DNA from: Gordionus sp. m RMFG-2023
Lineage: Eukaryota; Nematomorpha; Gordioida; Chordodea; Parachordodidae
Direction of reading: 5' to 3'
Assembly: GCF_954871325.1 (NCBI RefSeq)
Contig: NC_088775.1
Span: forward strand, 17,709,561-17,773,560
Length of the DNA: 64,000 bases
Position numbers and translations under genes: made by a program
Shown: positions 53,693 to 64,000 of the stretch, piece by piece
How positions within the stretch are numbered: the stretch's first letter is position 1
How the letters are laid out: each line of letters begins with the position of its first letter
Notes under the pieces: model-generated
What the model saw: only the letters and a program-made list of their open reading frames with translations
What the model was told of the DNA's origin: nothing
Databases searched by the model: none

Positions 53693-55082
53693 CAGTGTTG
53701 TTAAACGCTACTTTTAAAAGTAGCGCGCTATCACTACCGATATCGTTTTCAAATGAGTAGCGCGCTATTAGCTACTTTTTACGCTATTTTGATTTTTTTT
53801 AAAATATTTTTTACATAATTTTAGTTCCACAATAAAATATTGGTATAAAACATGACTAAAATTTGTTACATATATATATAATTTATTTAATATTGCACTT
53901 TAATAATAATAACATTTTGGTACTGTCATCCCCAAGTCTAGAGCGACGATCAGAAAGTATAAGCTTTGCCATACTAAATAATCGTTCAGCACTAGCACTT
54001 GAGGGCAACGCAGTATTAAATTTAATAAACGCACTTTTATATGAAAAAAATTATCAAATATATTTAAATGAGAATTTTTAGATTTAAAAAAAGCATCTAG
54101 AGGTTTAATATTATTATTATTATTTATTCCAAAAAAATCGTCTATGGAAGGCCGCGGTTTCGATTTTGCTATAGTATTAGTATCGTGGTTAGGCATGGCA
54201 TTTTTTAACGTCACCATCAGTCTATCAAGTTGCCATTTAGATTCAGTCAAATTAATGTATGGCCAATTTAACTTGAAACTAGGATGAACGATAGCAGCTA
54301 TTACATTATCATCATCACACAGATCTGGAAATCTAATTTATATAAAGCTATTGTATTAATTATAAAATAAGAAGAATACCTTTTTAATTTTCAAAATTTA
54401 AATTTATGTGAGATTTAGATTTATTTATAAAAAAATATTAAAAGAGCATTAAATTGGTAAATAAAGATTTTAAAATATAATTATTATACACAAGGTAATT
54501 AATATTATATTAATTTTGAATTTTATATTAATACTATATATATATTAATATTATAGATTGTGTTGTAAATTAAGTCAATTTAAATTATGGCTAATCAAGC
54601 GATAAATCATTCATTTTATATAATTGTATAATAGAAAATAAAAATAAAGTTTTGACCTTTTCTCAATGCCTTTTAGCATAGACTCTACCAGTGGTTGACA
54701 AATTTTCTTGCATCGAAACCGATATCCAGTAGTAATTTTTTCTTCAATATTAAAGTATTTTTTGAATTTTGGGAAAGGATAATCTATATTTTTCTCATTT
54801 TCCAAAGAAATTTCGCTATCTTCAACAATCTCACACATTTTTAATAACTTGATTTATAATGCTAACTAGATTTATAATGTATATTTTTAAATATAAATTT
54901 TCAAAATTAAATAAAATAGAATTATAATTTTAGATTTAATAAAAAATATATTTTAATAATTTTTAGATGTATTTATTATGTATAAATTAGTAGCGAGCTA
55001 CCGCTATCGCTATTTTCTAAAAAAAGTAGCTAGCTAAAGCTACCGCTACTGAAAAAAGTAGAGCGCTATTTTAACAATACTG
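53693..55082. mobile_element. hAT transposon, 1.39 kb, decayed 8-base duplication
   Basis: Begins CAGTGTTGTTAAACGCTACT and ends AGCGCTATTTTAACAATACTG. The flanks CCTTAATA (53685-53692) and TCTTAATG (55083-55090) agree in six of eight bases. Subterminal AGCGCGCTA and CTACCGCTA words recur at both ends. Pieces of a transposase remain on the - strand, with most of the gene missing, so this is an internally deleted copy. Confidence 0.85.
53880..54838 (-). pseudogene. Remnant of hAT transposase (N- and C-terminal pieces)
   Basis: At 54611-54838 an N-terminal piece reads MCEIVEDSEISLENEKNIDY and YRFRCKKICQPLVESMLKG. At 53900-54340 a piece reads HPSFKLNWPYINLTESKWQL and AKSKPRPSIDDFFGI. At about 53890-54040 the hAT C-terminal hallmark NTALPSSASAERLFSMAKLI then LSDRRSRL is plain. 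The catalytic centre between them is missing. Confidence 0.88.
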
Positions 55083-55090
55083 TCTTAATG

Positions 55091-56760
55091 TATCTTTAAA
55101 ACATTTTCTAAAATTAAGATATTTAGTTTTGACATTGTCTCTCTTTATAGTGCTTTTATTCTTAAATGTATCATTAAGTACGATTTAAGTTTTATTATCT
55201 TTAAAGTGTTATGTTTCCTAAATTTTTTATCTCTTTTAATATTAATTATAAGATTTCTTTGTACTTTAACATGTGATTAATGGATTTCAATTTGTAAGAT
55301 TCTTCTTTTGAAATTATAATTTTTTTTAATATTCGTATCCTTAATTTCTTCACTAATAAGTTCTTTATTTATTTTTTTATTTCATCTCCATGTATGATAA
55401 TCCTCTAAATCACTATCAGAAATAAATAAACCAGACATTTTTTAAATCAATTGGTTTTTTATCTTTTATTTTCATAATTTTATTACAAGTTTTATTATTA
55501 TTTTTATTATGGAAATTTTTATGATTTTTACTATTAAATAATTATATTAATTAAAATTTTTATATTGAATATTCTTATAATAGTTACCAGGATTATTTCT
55601 AATATGATAATTACTATCATGACCTTTTTTTATAATGAGTTATAGACTGAAAATTGTCAATATTATGATTTTTATAATGATTATTAGCGGTAAATCTATT
55701 GTTTAATAAATATTTTTCAAGGTTTTCTCTGTGTTCATTTATATCCATTGAAATCCCTCCCCCCTTCAAAAATTTATGAATTTTTGTGAATATCATAATA
55801 AAAAATATCCCCCATAGTCCTCTCCCCACTCCCTGACCCCCAAAAATGTATGCATATATCTTAAACAATAATTTGAAAGAAAAAATGTAAAAGTTGATAT
55901 TTTTTTATAAAACTATTCATCATAATTTATACATTTTTGGAAAAAAGCATTTATATATAAAAAAAGTGAACTAAAAATGTTTTTAAGAAATGGAATATAA
56001 GCCAAAGAGAAGTCTTAAGACAAAAGTGAAATGTATTATAATTATTAATAATAGATCAATAAAATTACTAAATAATATATTATATCAAATATAATTTTTT
56101 ATAAAGTGAGTAATTTTAATTTATTTATTTTAATAAAAGTAAAATATAATTATAAAACTATTGATAAAATTAAATAAAAAAATTAAAGCACAATACAAAC
56201 AGTGGAATATTATATGCTGTAGATTTACAGTATAACTAATTTTATCAATTATCATATGGCAATCAAATAATTTTTACCAATATAGCGAATTATATATTTA
56301 ACAGAAAACTATAAAATATTGATAAGGACATCAGAAAATATCTTTTAAAGACATTGTGGGATGAATAATATGAAGATTATTTATAAATATCATTTTTTAA
56401 AAAAAAATAGATGGCGTTAAATAATTGAATGCAAATTGTTGCCATATTTATTATCAATAGCATTGATTAGTAAATTTTATTAAAACTGTAATATATTAAA
56501 TATGTCTTTAAAAGTGAAATTTTACCTAGTATTTTGTAACCAATTCTATATAATAGAGGAATATCAACTATATATCTACTTACTTTTTATAAATGAATTT
56601 CTTATACTTGTTTGGAATAAATTATTACCATGCTTTTATATTAATGTATATAAAAGTAATTTATTATATTTTATATAAACTAATAAAAATGTATTTTATA
56701 TTTGTTCCAGGCTTATTTTTTTTTAATTAAAAATAACCTCCTCTCAATATTTTATGACTA
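55091..56760. other. AT-rich stretch inside the 48-57 kb mosaic
   Basis: Holds the continuation of the block duplicated at 49320. A - strand frame at 55617-55868 has an Asn/His-rich end but no motif. Otherwise nothing was recognised. Confidence 0.3.
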
Positions 56761-56900
56761 TATACAGACCAAGGTAAACCAGCCGAAGGCCGGGTAAAAA
56801 CGGGCCGAAGGCCGGCCCAAATGGGGTCTGGAAGCTTCGCCCCCAAAAATTTTTTAATTCCCCTCCCCTCTTAGGAAAATTCTGGCTATGTCTATGAATT
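56760..56900. mobile_element. End fragment of a hAT related to the 4867 element, with GC hairpins
   Basis: AGCCGAAGGCCGGG and GGGCCGAAGGCCGGCCC form two hairpins, followed by GGGGTCTGGAAGCTTCGCCCCC and CTTAGGAAAATTCTGGCTA. It is the same layout as the ends at 4867 (inverted) and 60216-60324. The terminus is decayed and no partner end was found. Confidence 0.55.
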
Positions 56901-57005
56901 GTCCATATATTTTTATTAGTTTATTTTTAATTTTAATTTAAGAATTTTGATTTCCCAGGCAAAGAAGATCTAAAGAAATTTTTTCAACTATCATGGTTTT
57001 CCGGT

Positions 57006-57022
57006 CCTCATCTGGGGCACCA
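57006..57022 (-). other. Candidate primer binding site
   Basis: On the - strand TGGTGCCCCAGATGAGG follows the LTR-like repeat with no gap. It begins TGG as expected for pairing with a tRNA 3' CCA end. The tRNA was not identified. Confidence 0.4.
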
Positions 57023-57125
57023 TGTAAAATTGTACACAAGGTGTAAAACTACAGATGAGTTTATTTTTAAATAACTAAAAATTATAATTATAAGTCTAAC
57101 AGTTATAAATATTTTGGATCTATAT
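57023..57125 (-). repeat. Right copy of the LTR-like direct repeat
   Basis: Partner of 48314-48420, with several small gaps and substitutions. Confidence 0.7.
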
Positions 57126-59437
57126 ATCTTGTATAATTTGAATGAAGAAGGTTAAATAAAATACAAAAATAAGTTCAACAAAAAAAATAAGAATACACAG
57201 ATAATATTAATGAGGTAAATTGAATAAAGATAATTTAATGAGTGCATGATATAAAATTCAATTTAATACTATTTAATGACCAAATTTATAATTAATCAAT
57301 ATTTTAATTTATTAATATTCCTATTATATAACAAGCCATAAATGGTTTATATTTTTATATAGGAGGAGGGGGGAATATAAGACTTGATAGTCAAAAGTTA
57401 GAATATAAATTAGATATGTTATTTAATTTATAATAATATTTCAATTATCTTATTCTTACCATTTATAAATACATACCACTCTGCTTCAAAAATGGCTATC
57501 TTCATATTCTCATAAAAAAGAAGAGATAAATGAGCCTTTAGGACATTATATTTCAATTGTTAAATAAAGTTTAAATGTTTTTTAACCGTATCAAAAAAAT
57601 TATGAAAATGAGGCATGTTGCAATAAAGAAAAATGCCAATCACATAGGTTTATATATTTCAAAATTTTAATAGGTTTAAAATTTAGTAATTAGTACACCC
57701 TTTGCTTTAATGATCCATTATTCTAACTGAAATAAAGTTAATGGAGAAGTCTCTTAATATTTTATGATACATATATTGAATGACCATTCTGAATCGGATT
57801 CAAATGGGTAATTAACCTGCCAGCTGATTTTGGAAGATTGATATGAGGCCAATTAAGCTTAAATTATGGATTAATTATTGCTGCAAATATGCTACTGTTC
57901 GTAGAGTGAATGAAATCTATATTTTATGAAATGATTATTAACTTTATTATCGGAGCTGAGGAAAAGGTAAAATGTTCTCATTTCTATCTATCACTTCAAT
58001 AACTCTAAGTGCATTTTCTTCTGGATCTATAATAGACATTAGTAAATATATACAAAAAATTTATTTTATATTTAATTCAATAAATAAAACTAGGTTGCTA
58101 TATCAAATTCGCAAATGTCTTGATAATATTTATGAGGAAAATATAAAATATGGTGGAAAATGCTAAAATATGTTAAGATAGATATTTTTTTTTAAAAAAT
58201 TTTAATTTTATTTATATACCTTTAAATAAAAAAAATAAATAAGTATCCAATATTTAACAAAATGATCTCGATCACGATCCTAAATATAACAGGAAATCAT
58301 AAATCCAGGCAAATTGACAAAATTAGGATCGAATCCAGGATCGTCGATCCTTTGATCTTGATCTATTAACCACTCTGATCGTTTATTAATAAAAGTATCT
58401 AGATCTACGATTTTTATTTTTCTAAAAAAACATCATCATGGCAATTTGAATTAGGATCCAATCCAGGATTTTGTTGAAAATTCCATCCGAATTTGATTAT
58501 TCCTATCCCTATACTTTATTTTCTCATCCCCGCCCCCCCCCCTCATATTTATTAGACATAAATGGTCATAATAATCCAAATTATAAGAGCGTCTTATAAA
58601 AAATAATTTTTAATATAAAATTAAAAATAATAAAAAGATAACAAATATTTAAAAGAAGATTTGGCACTATGTTTTTTGCCTCTCCTCAAGGTTATAAAAG
58701 TAGTAAAATAAAGGCGAAGAATGAACACAGAGTAAAACTAGTCCTAACATATTCCAGTTGTTCCAGAAATGACCTACTTTATTATAGATATATGGCTCAT
58801 TGAGAGGAGATTTATTATTTATATTAATACTTTTTTTATTTAATTTGATATCATATAAAAATAAAATATTTTGTTTTTTTGTTTAAATTCCATATTTGCC
58901 ATTTTACCCCAATGGCTTGGCATCTATCCCAGCGTCTTTGGCAATCAGCGAAAGGCATAATTTTTACCTTTAATAAATCCATAACCACTCTCCCCTCCCC
59001 CACTATTATAAGCAAAAGGCTTGGTTTTATTTTTATTTTGTAGTCTATTTGATGATGAGACAATCCAATGATACAGAGTACAGTTACGCTACTAATATAT
59101 ATTAATTATTTCTTACAATTTATCGATTTCAAGTAAATAATCATTTAATCCTTTTGACATTATTTCATTCATAAATTAATATTTATAAAATCATATAATT
59201 TCTAATGTCATTACAAATATCCAGGTAGTAGGCTGCCCGCCTCAAACTGAATAGAAAATAACGAATTTCATCATAACATTTTTTTTACCTTTCCAGATTA
59301 TATTTTTTTCGATATAAACTAAATAATATTTCCTTAGTTTTAAGTTAACCTATATCTCTCCATTAGATTTCCTTATTTCACTGGAAGAGCTCCATAATGA
59401 AGAATGTTTACCTGTTTTTTAATTCTATGCGTGTAGG
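57126..59437. other. Intergenic sequence
   Basis: AT-rich. At 58260-58510, GATCTCGATCACGATCC, GGATCGAATCCAGGATCG and further GGATCC-like words suggest a decayed short element without resolved ends. C runs lie near 58531 and 58994. Frames at 57972-58166 and 58851-59063 have no motif and are not called as genes. Confidence 0.3.
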
Positions 59438-59820
59438 CAGGGTTGCCAGATGTCACGATTTAGCCGTGATTCTCACGACTTCATACCTAATTTTTTACTT
59501 ACCCACATTTTCTCACACTTCACGCTTTTCTCACGTTTTTTGAGTAAATTAAAATAATTACACTTAGTTTCACACTTTTTCTCACGTTTTTAAATTTTTT
59601 CAAAATATTTTTAAAAACAAATATAAAATTTAAAAAATTGTAGTATTTGTTAATAGTCCAACTAACCAATCATATTCATTGATCAATTACCCACAACAGA
59701 AATTCAATTTTTAGAAATTTTATCAAGTATAATTATAATATGTATTTAAATAACTATACATTTCTTTTATAGATTATATAAATCTTATATTAAAACTCGT
59801 AAAATTTTAAATGAAATAAA

Positions 59821-61541
59821 TTAAGGGCAAATATTATAAAAGATCTAAAAACCAATCATCCGTTTTCAATACTAACGGATGCATAGAATAAAGGTAATAT
59901 AAAAACATTTTCCTTATTACTTAAATACTTCAACAAATAGAATGGAATAAATGTTTAATTACTTAAAAAATTTTCGTCTGACAGTGAAACCAGTGACGTA
60001 GCTACGGGGGTGGTTTTAGGTTTGGACCCCTCTCAGAGCAAAAAATTTTTTTAGATTATACGTTCAAAAGACTTAAAAGTGATTTTATATCAATATATTT
60101 TTCTGGTTTTGATGTTTGTGGAAGGATATTATATTACTATTGAAATTATTCTGGATAGTATTATAAAGTCATTGAGAATAATATACTAAATTATAATAAC
60201 ATATTATTGATGCATGGCCGGGCAAAAGGGCCGAAGGCCTGTTAAAGGGGGTCTGGGGGGCAAAGCCCTCCCAGCTTTTATATGTATGGACCCCCTCTAA
60301 GGAAAATTCCTAGATACGCCACTGCCCTAAAGACATATCTAGATGCTTGCTAGAAAATTTAAAATTCGCTGAACTTGATATTGCTAATGTAACGGCCTAT
60401 TGTGCAGATAACGCATCTGTAAGCTTTAAAAAAAATTAAAGTATTTGGACAGAATTGAAAAGTCATAGTAATAATATTATACCAATGGGTTGTATATGCC
60501 ACATTCTTCACAATTCGTTTAAAAAGGCTATAATTTTTCTTAAATATGATATTGAGAGTATAGTAATTAAATGCTATAATGAATTTAGCAACTCGACAAA
60601 AAGAGTTACATTTATAAAAGTATTGGTAGAATGGTGCAATTTAGAATGGTCAGAATCACTTCGCCATGTTCCCTGGGTTACATTAATCCCAGCGATTAAG
60701 CGGATACTTAAGTATTTTCAACCCCTTAATGAATATTTTTTTATCATTATCAGCAACCCCACCAATTTTGAAAATAATTTTGGGAGATGATTTTGCAAAG
60801 GCATATTTAGATGTTTTCCTTAACGTTGGCACTTTAGTCAATAACATAAATTTACAGTTGCAATCTGAAGATGTATTAGCAATATATATATATATACACG
60901 ATCTTATTTTAAAACTAAAGAATTCATTAAATTTAAAAATTCAGCAAAATTTTTATGGGAGCATTTCTAAAAATATTCTACAACATAATAATGATGTAGA
61001 AAAGGCAATAAATTTCAAAAATTAATCAAAGATATTTATAAAAAATATTATAGAATATGTAGAAAAACGTTATGATATTATAAATAATATATGGAAATAT
61101 CTTAGCCCTATGACATTAAAATAATGTCCAGAATTTGAACAATTACAAAAAATTATTAGTAATTATAAAATACAAAACATAGATACAGAAATTCTCTTTG
61201 AGGAATATTCACAATTTTACTCCTATTATGGAGAAAAATTATCAAAAAACTATCACATGAATACCCAAGAAAAATAGATGGATTTTCTTTCTAATTAAAA
61301 CTCACCATTGATAGAGAAAATATGCAATTTTATATTTTATATTCCGCATTCAAATGCTTCATCAGATAGAATATTCAGTCTAATGACTACTGCTTGGCGA
61401 AAAGAACGTCATCATTGGAAGCTGAACTAATGGTTAAACAAAATTAACTATTCATGCAAAGAGTTTTCAGCCTATCTCCACAGTGCCGATGGGAAATCTT
61501 TATTGCCTCTTTTAAAATCATCCATAAAATATAATAATTAA
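59821..61541 (+). pseudogene. hAT transposase, broken and interrupted by an insertion
   Basis: In order: NHPFSILTDA and LLKYFNK before the nested insert; then AYCADNASVSFKKN, SHSNNIIPMGCICHILHNSF, STKRVTFIKVLVEWCNLEWS and IKRILKYFQPLNEYF (frame 60455-60790); DDFAKAYLDVFLNVGTLVNN (frame 60729-61025); and finally IPHSNASSDRIFSLMTTAWR, the hAT C-terminal motif. It has several frame breaks and in-frame stops. It is a collinear relative of the gene at 27780-29060. Confidence 0.85.
59991..60324. mobile_element. Short hAT-like insertion nested in the 59438 element
   Basis: Begins CAGTGACGTAGCTACGGG and ends CCTAGATACGCCACTG, an inverted pair related to the ends of 4867-6432. It contains GGCCGGGCAAAAGGGCCGAAG hairpin sequence at 60216-60236. 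It interrupts the transposase reading. The flanking octamers (AGTGAAAC, CCCTAAAG) do not match. 334 bases, non-autonomous. Confidence 0.75.
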
Positions 61542-61679
61542 TATTATGCTATTTTTATAAACATGAGAAAATTATATATCATAATTGTTATTAGTAAATC
61601 AATAAAGAATTTTTATTGTCTTTAAAATCTTGTTGTATTAAATATAACATATTAACTTAGAGAGTATGCTACATCAATT

Positions 61680-61740
61680 ACCCCGGCCGAAGGCCGGGCA
61701 AAAGCGGGCCGAAGGCCCGCAAATTGCGAAGTCCCCCATT
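61680..61740. repeat. GC-rich double hairpin fragment
   Basis: CCCCGGCCGAAGGCCGGGC and GCGGGCCGAAGGCCCGC stand in AT-rich DNA near the right end of the 59438 element. They match the hairpin pairs at 4941, 56778 and 60216, so this is probably the remnant of another such insertion. Confidence 0.7.
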
Positions 61741-62257
61741 AATTATTATAAGAGAAAAACTCACGTTCTCAAGTGAAGAATATCTGGCAATTCTGCGTGT
61801 AGGAGATAATATAAAAATAATTCAAAAATTTATTTTTCTAGGCATTTAATTATTATATATAATAATTTTATATATCGTAAAATATTTTTTTAGACCTGGT
61901 AAAATTATAAAAAAATTAATTTTTATTAGTAAATTTTATTTATTTTTAATTTAAATAATAATTTTTAAAATTGATAGAAATAAATTGAACTCATTATTAT
62001 CACGAATTCGAGGGGAAATATACAAAATATGTATATTATATTCCCATTTTCATCATCGTACCCACGCACAAAGAAAATATTTATCAAATCATAATGATAA
62101 ATGATAATCAATAACTGCATTCCTCTACAATCATAAATTATACCTAAAAAAAAATTGTTTTTTATAACCTTAGCTTACATCCTTACTCAACAGAAATATT
62201 TAATTTTATGCGTAAATTTTACTATATCATTATTTATTTTTTTCAATTAAATAAAAT

Positions 62258-62710
62258 ATGCAACATTTATTAGACCACACGAAAAGGAGTCAAGGAACGA
62301 ATAAGAAAATAACTAACGTGAGAGATAGGTTTATAAACCTATTAAAGGATAATTATTTTCGCTCATTATGGAGGAATATTCTTGTAAAGGCCAACTCCAA
62401 GCAAGTTAGCGTTGCCCCATCTGAAATCAAAAAGCCTATAACTACCGATAGAATTTCAGAAATGAATAACAATCAAGAAGAATCAGAGAGTATTCAGATT
62501 CCTCCTAATTCACCTACGTTTATTAATAAAATGTCTTTCGAAATCTCGATATATTTATTAAATCCTCAAACAAAAAAGGAAATGAAATACACAATTCTTA
62601 AGCCCGGTGAATCTTATAACACTCCTTTTCCTCAAGATTTTTTTGATTGGGTAATCCGAAAATCTTTGACCAAACAAAAAATTGGAGCTGATATTTTTTT
62701 CGCGGATTGA
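62258..62710 (+). CDS. Hypothetical protein, 150 codons
   Basis: I do not recognise this gene. One uninterrupted frame starts MQHLLDHTKRSQGTNKKITN and ends KIGADIFFAD. The N-terminal 45 residues are basic and could be helical. The middle (SEMNNNQEESESIQIPPNSP) is polar and probably disordered. The C-terminal third (MSFEISIYLLNPQTKKEMKY, ILKPGESYNTPFPQDFFDWV) alternates like a small folded domain. Base use is less AT-biased than the surroundings. No signal peptide or membrane segment is evident. It could be a small lineage-specific gene or one exon of a larger gene. Confidence 0.45.
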   Translation: MQHLLDHTKRSQGTNKKITNVRDRFINLLKDNYFRSLWRNILVKANSKQVSVAPSEIKKPITTDRISEMNNNQEESESIQIPPNSPTFINKMSFEISIYLLNPQTKKEMKYTILKPGESYNTPFPQDFFDWVIRKSLTKQKIGADIFFAD

Positions 62711-63790
62711 AAAGTTATATATATGAATCTTAAATTTAATATTTAAAAATATACATAACAAAATTTAACGATAAATTATTCGCCGTTTTTCAATATTTTA
62801 TTATTATTTAAAATTAATCATTATTTTACCGATTTAATAAAATAATGTAATTTCAAAAATTAACCACATAAATAAAGATAAAGAATACGCTTATGCTTCG
62901 ATAAAATTAATGTGTATATTATGTTCAAAAACTTAATTTTTATCAACTTATGTACGATTTATTATATTATATATTATAAACATCATTGTAAAATAAAAAA
63001 TAAAAACTTAGATTTGATTTAAGGTATCGAGATGGGAAAGAAAAAATTCTTATCAATATGTTTTGGGTTTTCTTTTTGTTACATAATTTAATATAATTAT
63101 CTCATGCAAACAAAACATCTGAAATAAATATAATAATTTATTTGTTATATGCTGTTACTGTTAGAAATGCGTAATAAACATTTAATGTAGCATATATTTA
63201 ATTATATTTATTGTGGTATTTAGTCAACGGCGTTAAGATTATAAGAGAGCTATGGATCGCATGGAGTGGCAAATCATTTATCTTTAGCCAATTCCAAAAC
63301 TGCGTAGCCAAATTTACCTAAGAAATTCATCCCAATATTTAAGCTGGGCTCAACAAAAACTTTAGGTCATTTTATTTAGGCTAAATGCATGTTCAAGCCT
63401 TATTTGAGCTGGCCAAAGTTAGTTGATTTAGCAATACTAGTGACAATATTTTACGAAAAGCTTACATTTTAATTAAAATATGTATCTTTATTATAACTTC
63501 TTATTATAATGATGTAAAGTGTCCACTTAATAAAAAGATATAACAAGAAAATATAGAAGTTGTTATGCCACTACAATAATATCCACCTTTATGTGAGTAA
63601 TATATTTTTTCCCTAATAATTTATCAAAAATAGTCATTTCATTTCATGTTTATAATTTGTATGTAATAAAAATAAGCGAAATATAAATGTATTACAAATT
63701 TTTCAATTATTTTGAAAATAAAAAAAATTAGCATGTAAAAAAAATATCACAATATGATTTGGTTTTTTTTGTTTAAATCAATATATGGAA
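62711..63790. other. Intergenic sequence
   Basis: AT-rich. At about 63265-63440, TTTAGCCAATTCC, GTAGCCAAATTTACC and GCTGGCCAAAGTTAG words suggest an eroded short element. No gene was recognised. The 3' untranslated region of the thiolase gene must lie in its right part. Confidence 0.3.
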
Positions 63791-63878
63791 TTATTTAGCC
63801 AAATTTTCAATGACGATGGCAATTCCTTGTCCACCTCCTATACAAGCGGAACCTACAGCATATCGTAAATTCTTCAAT
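63791..63878 (-). CDS. ACAA2: 3-ketoacyl-CoA thiolase, mitochondrial (ACAA2-like), last exon
   Basis: The enzyme performs the last step of mitochondrial fatty-acid beta-oxidation, thiolytic release of acetyl-CoA from a 3-ketoacyl-CoA. The exon encodes LKNLRYAVGSACIGGGQGIA then IVIENLAK and a stop. YAVGSACIGGGQGIA contains the conserved C-terminal thiolase motif with the active-site Cys in the CxGGGxG context, and this wording is that of ACAA2 rather than of ACAT1 or HADHB. On the - strand the acceptor GTTAAG precedes it, with phase 2 entry. The rest of the gene lies beyond 64000. Confidence 0.9.
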
Positions 63879-64000
63879 CTTAACAGAAAAACAGTGGATG
63901 GGGGGGGGATAATGTAATTAGAAGAAAAAAAATTATTTTGAATATAGCCTAAGAGGAAGTTAAATTTCAATTTTTAATATTTATTCATTTTAAAATTAAT

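Larger units (their letters stand above)
48314..57125 (-). mobile_element. Possible LTR retroelement fossil, interrupted by hAT elements
   Basis: A direct repeat of about 100 bases starts TGTAAAATTGTACACAAGGT at 48314 and again at 57023. On the - strand the right copy is followed directly by TGGTGCCCCAGATGAGG (57006-57022), which looks like a tRNA primer binding site beside a 5' LTR. The interior holds hAT elements and blocks of weakly gag-like - strand sequence, but no clear pol. It is very broken and old. The family is unknown and the outer LTR limits are unresolved. Confidence 0.4.
59438..61795. mobile_element. hAT transposon, 2.36 kb, exact 8-base duplication
   Basis: Begins CAGGGTTGCCAGATGTCACG and ends GAATATCTGGCAATTCTG. 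CGTGTAGG flanks both sides exactly (59430-59437 and 61796-61803). Subterminal CTCACG/TCACGT words repeat near both ends. It carries a broken transposase on the + strand, plus a nested insertion at 59991-60324 and a GC-hairpin fragment near the right end. It is of the same family as 26279-29528. Confidence 0.9.

Noticed and set aside
53863-54081. A + strand frame of 72 codons
   Set aside because: Shadow of the hAT C-terminal dimerisation motif, which reads on the - strand.
57972-58166. 64-codon + strand frame
   Set aside because: No motif, AT-driven composition, and no splice or start context.

Overview
This is a strongly AT-rich piece of an animal nuclear genome. Coding exons are short, are joined by GT-AG introns, and match conserved animal proteins. 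No bacterial operons, ribosome binding sites, tRNA or rRNA genes or CRISPR arrays were seen. The lineage cannot be fixed from the sequence. Intron size is two-sided: 43-44 bases in RPLP2, and up to 5.9 kb in EXOC1, where the long introns are filled with transposons.

Host genes. (1) EXOC1 (exocyst subunit Sec3) lies on the + strand. Seventeen exons from 576 to 30463 stay in phase across all 16 introns and encode the last 790 residues; the N-terminal part lies before the window. (2) RPLP2 (60S acidic ribosomal protein P2) lies on the - strand at 46702-47139 in three exons. It is complete, at 116 residues. (3) The last exon of a mitochondrial 3-ketoacyl-CoA thiolase (ACAA2-like) lies on the - strand at 63791-63878, and the rest is beyond the right edge. 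(4) An unrecognised 150-codon reading frame lies at 62258-62710 (+). These genes belong to unrelated housekeeping functions and do not form a pathway.

Mobile DNA makes up most of the rest. At least eight hAT-type elements or fossils are present. Four keep readable ends with 8-base target duplications: 4867-6432, 26279-29528, 59438-61795 (all exact) and 53693-55082 (decayed). A 4.84 kb transposon at 20419-25258 has inverted ends of about 680 bases and a 673-codon DDE-type transposase of the cc8L18.2-like kind. There are two foldback elements: 13130-14777 (about 250-base arms, TA duplication) and 34947-40024 (5.08 kb, arms made of about 300-base tandem units, exact 9-base duplication CGAATAAAA). 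The second sits, together with a broken Ty3/gypsy retroelement (40569-42774, 5-base duplication GAGGC), inside an older hAT fossil. Several families of short non-autonomous elements recur: ends resembling TGTTGTTAAACG, CGAATA-rich elements, and elements with CCGGGCC-rich ends.

Region by region: 1-30.5 kb is EXOC1 with transposon-filled introns. 30.5-33 kb holds a BED-finger hAT fossil. 34.7-43.4 kb is the nested hAT, foldback and Ty3 complex. 44-48 kb holds RPLP2 and small repeats. 48.3-57.1 kb is a mosaic bounded by an LTR-like direct repeat and holding a TTF-finger hAT gene with a duplicated exon plus a second hAT. 59.4-61.8 kb is another hAT with a nested insert. 62-64 kb is the hypothetical gene and the thiolase end.
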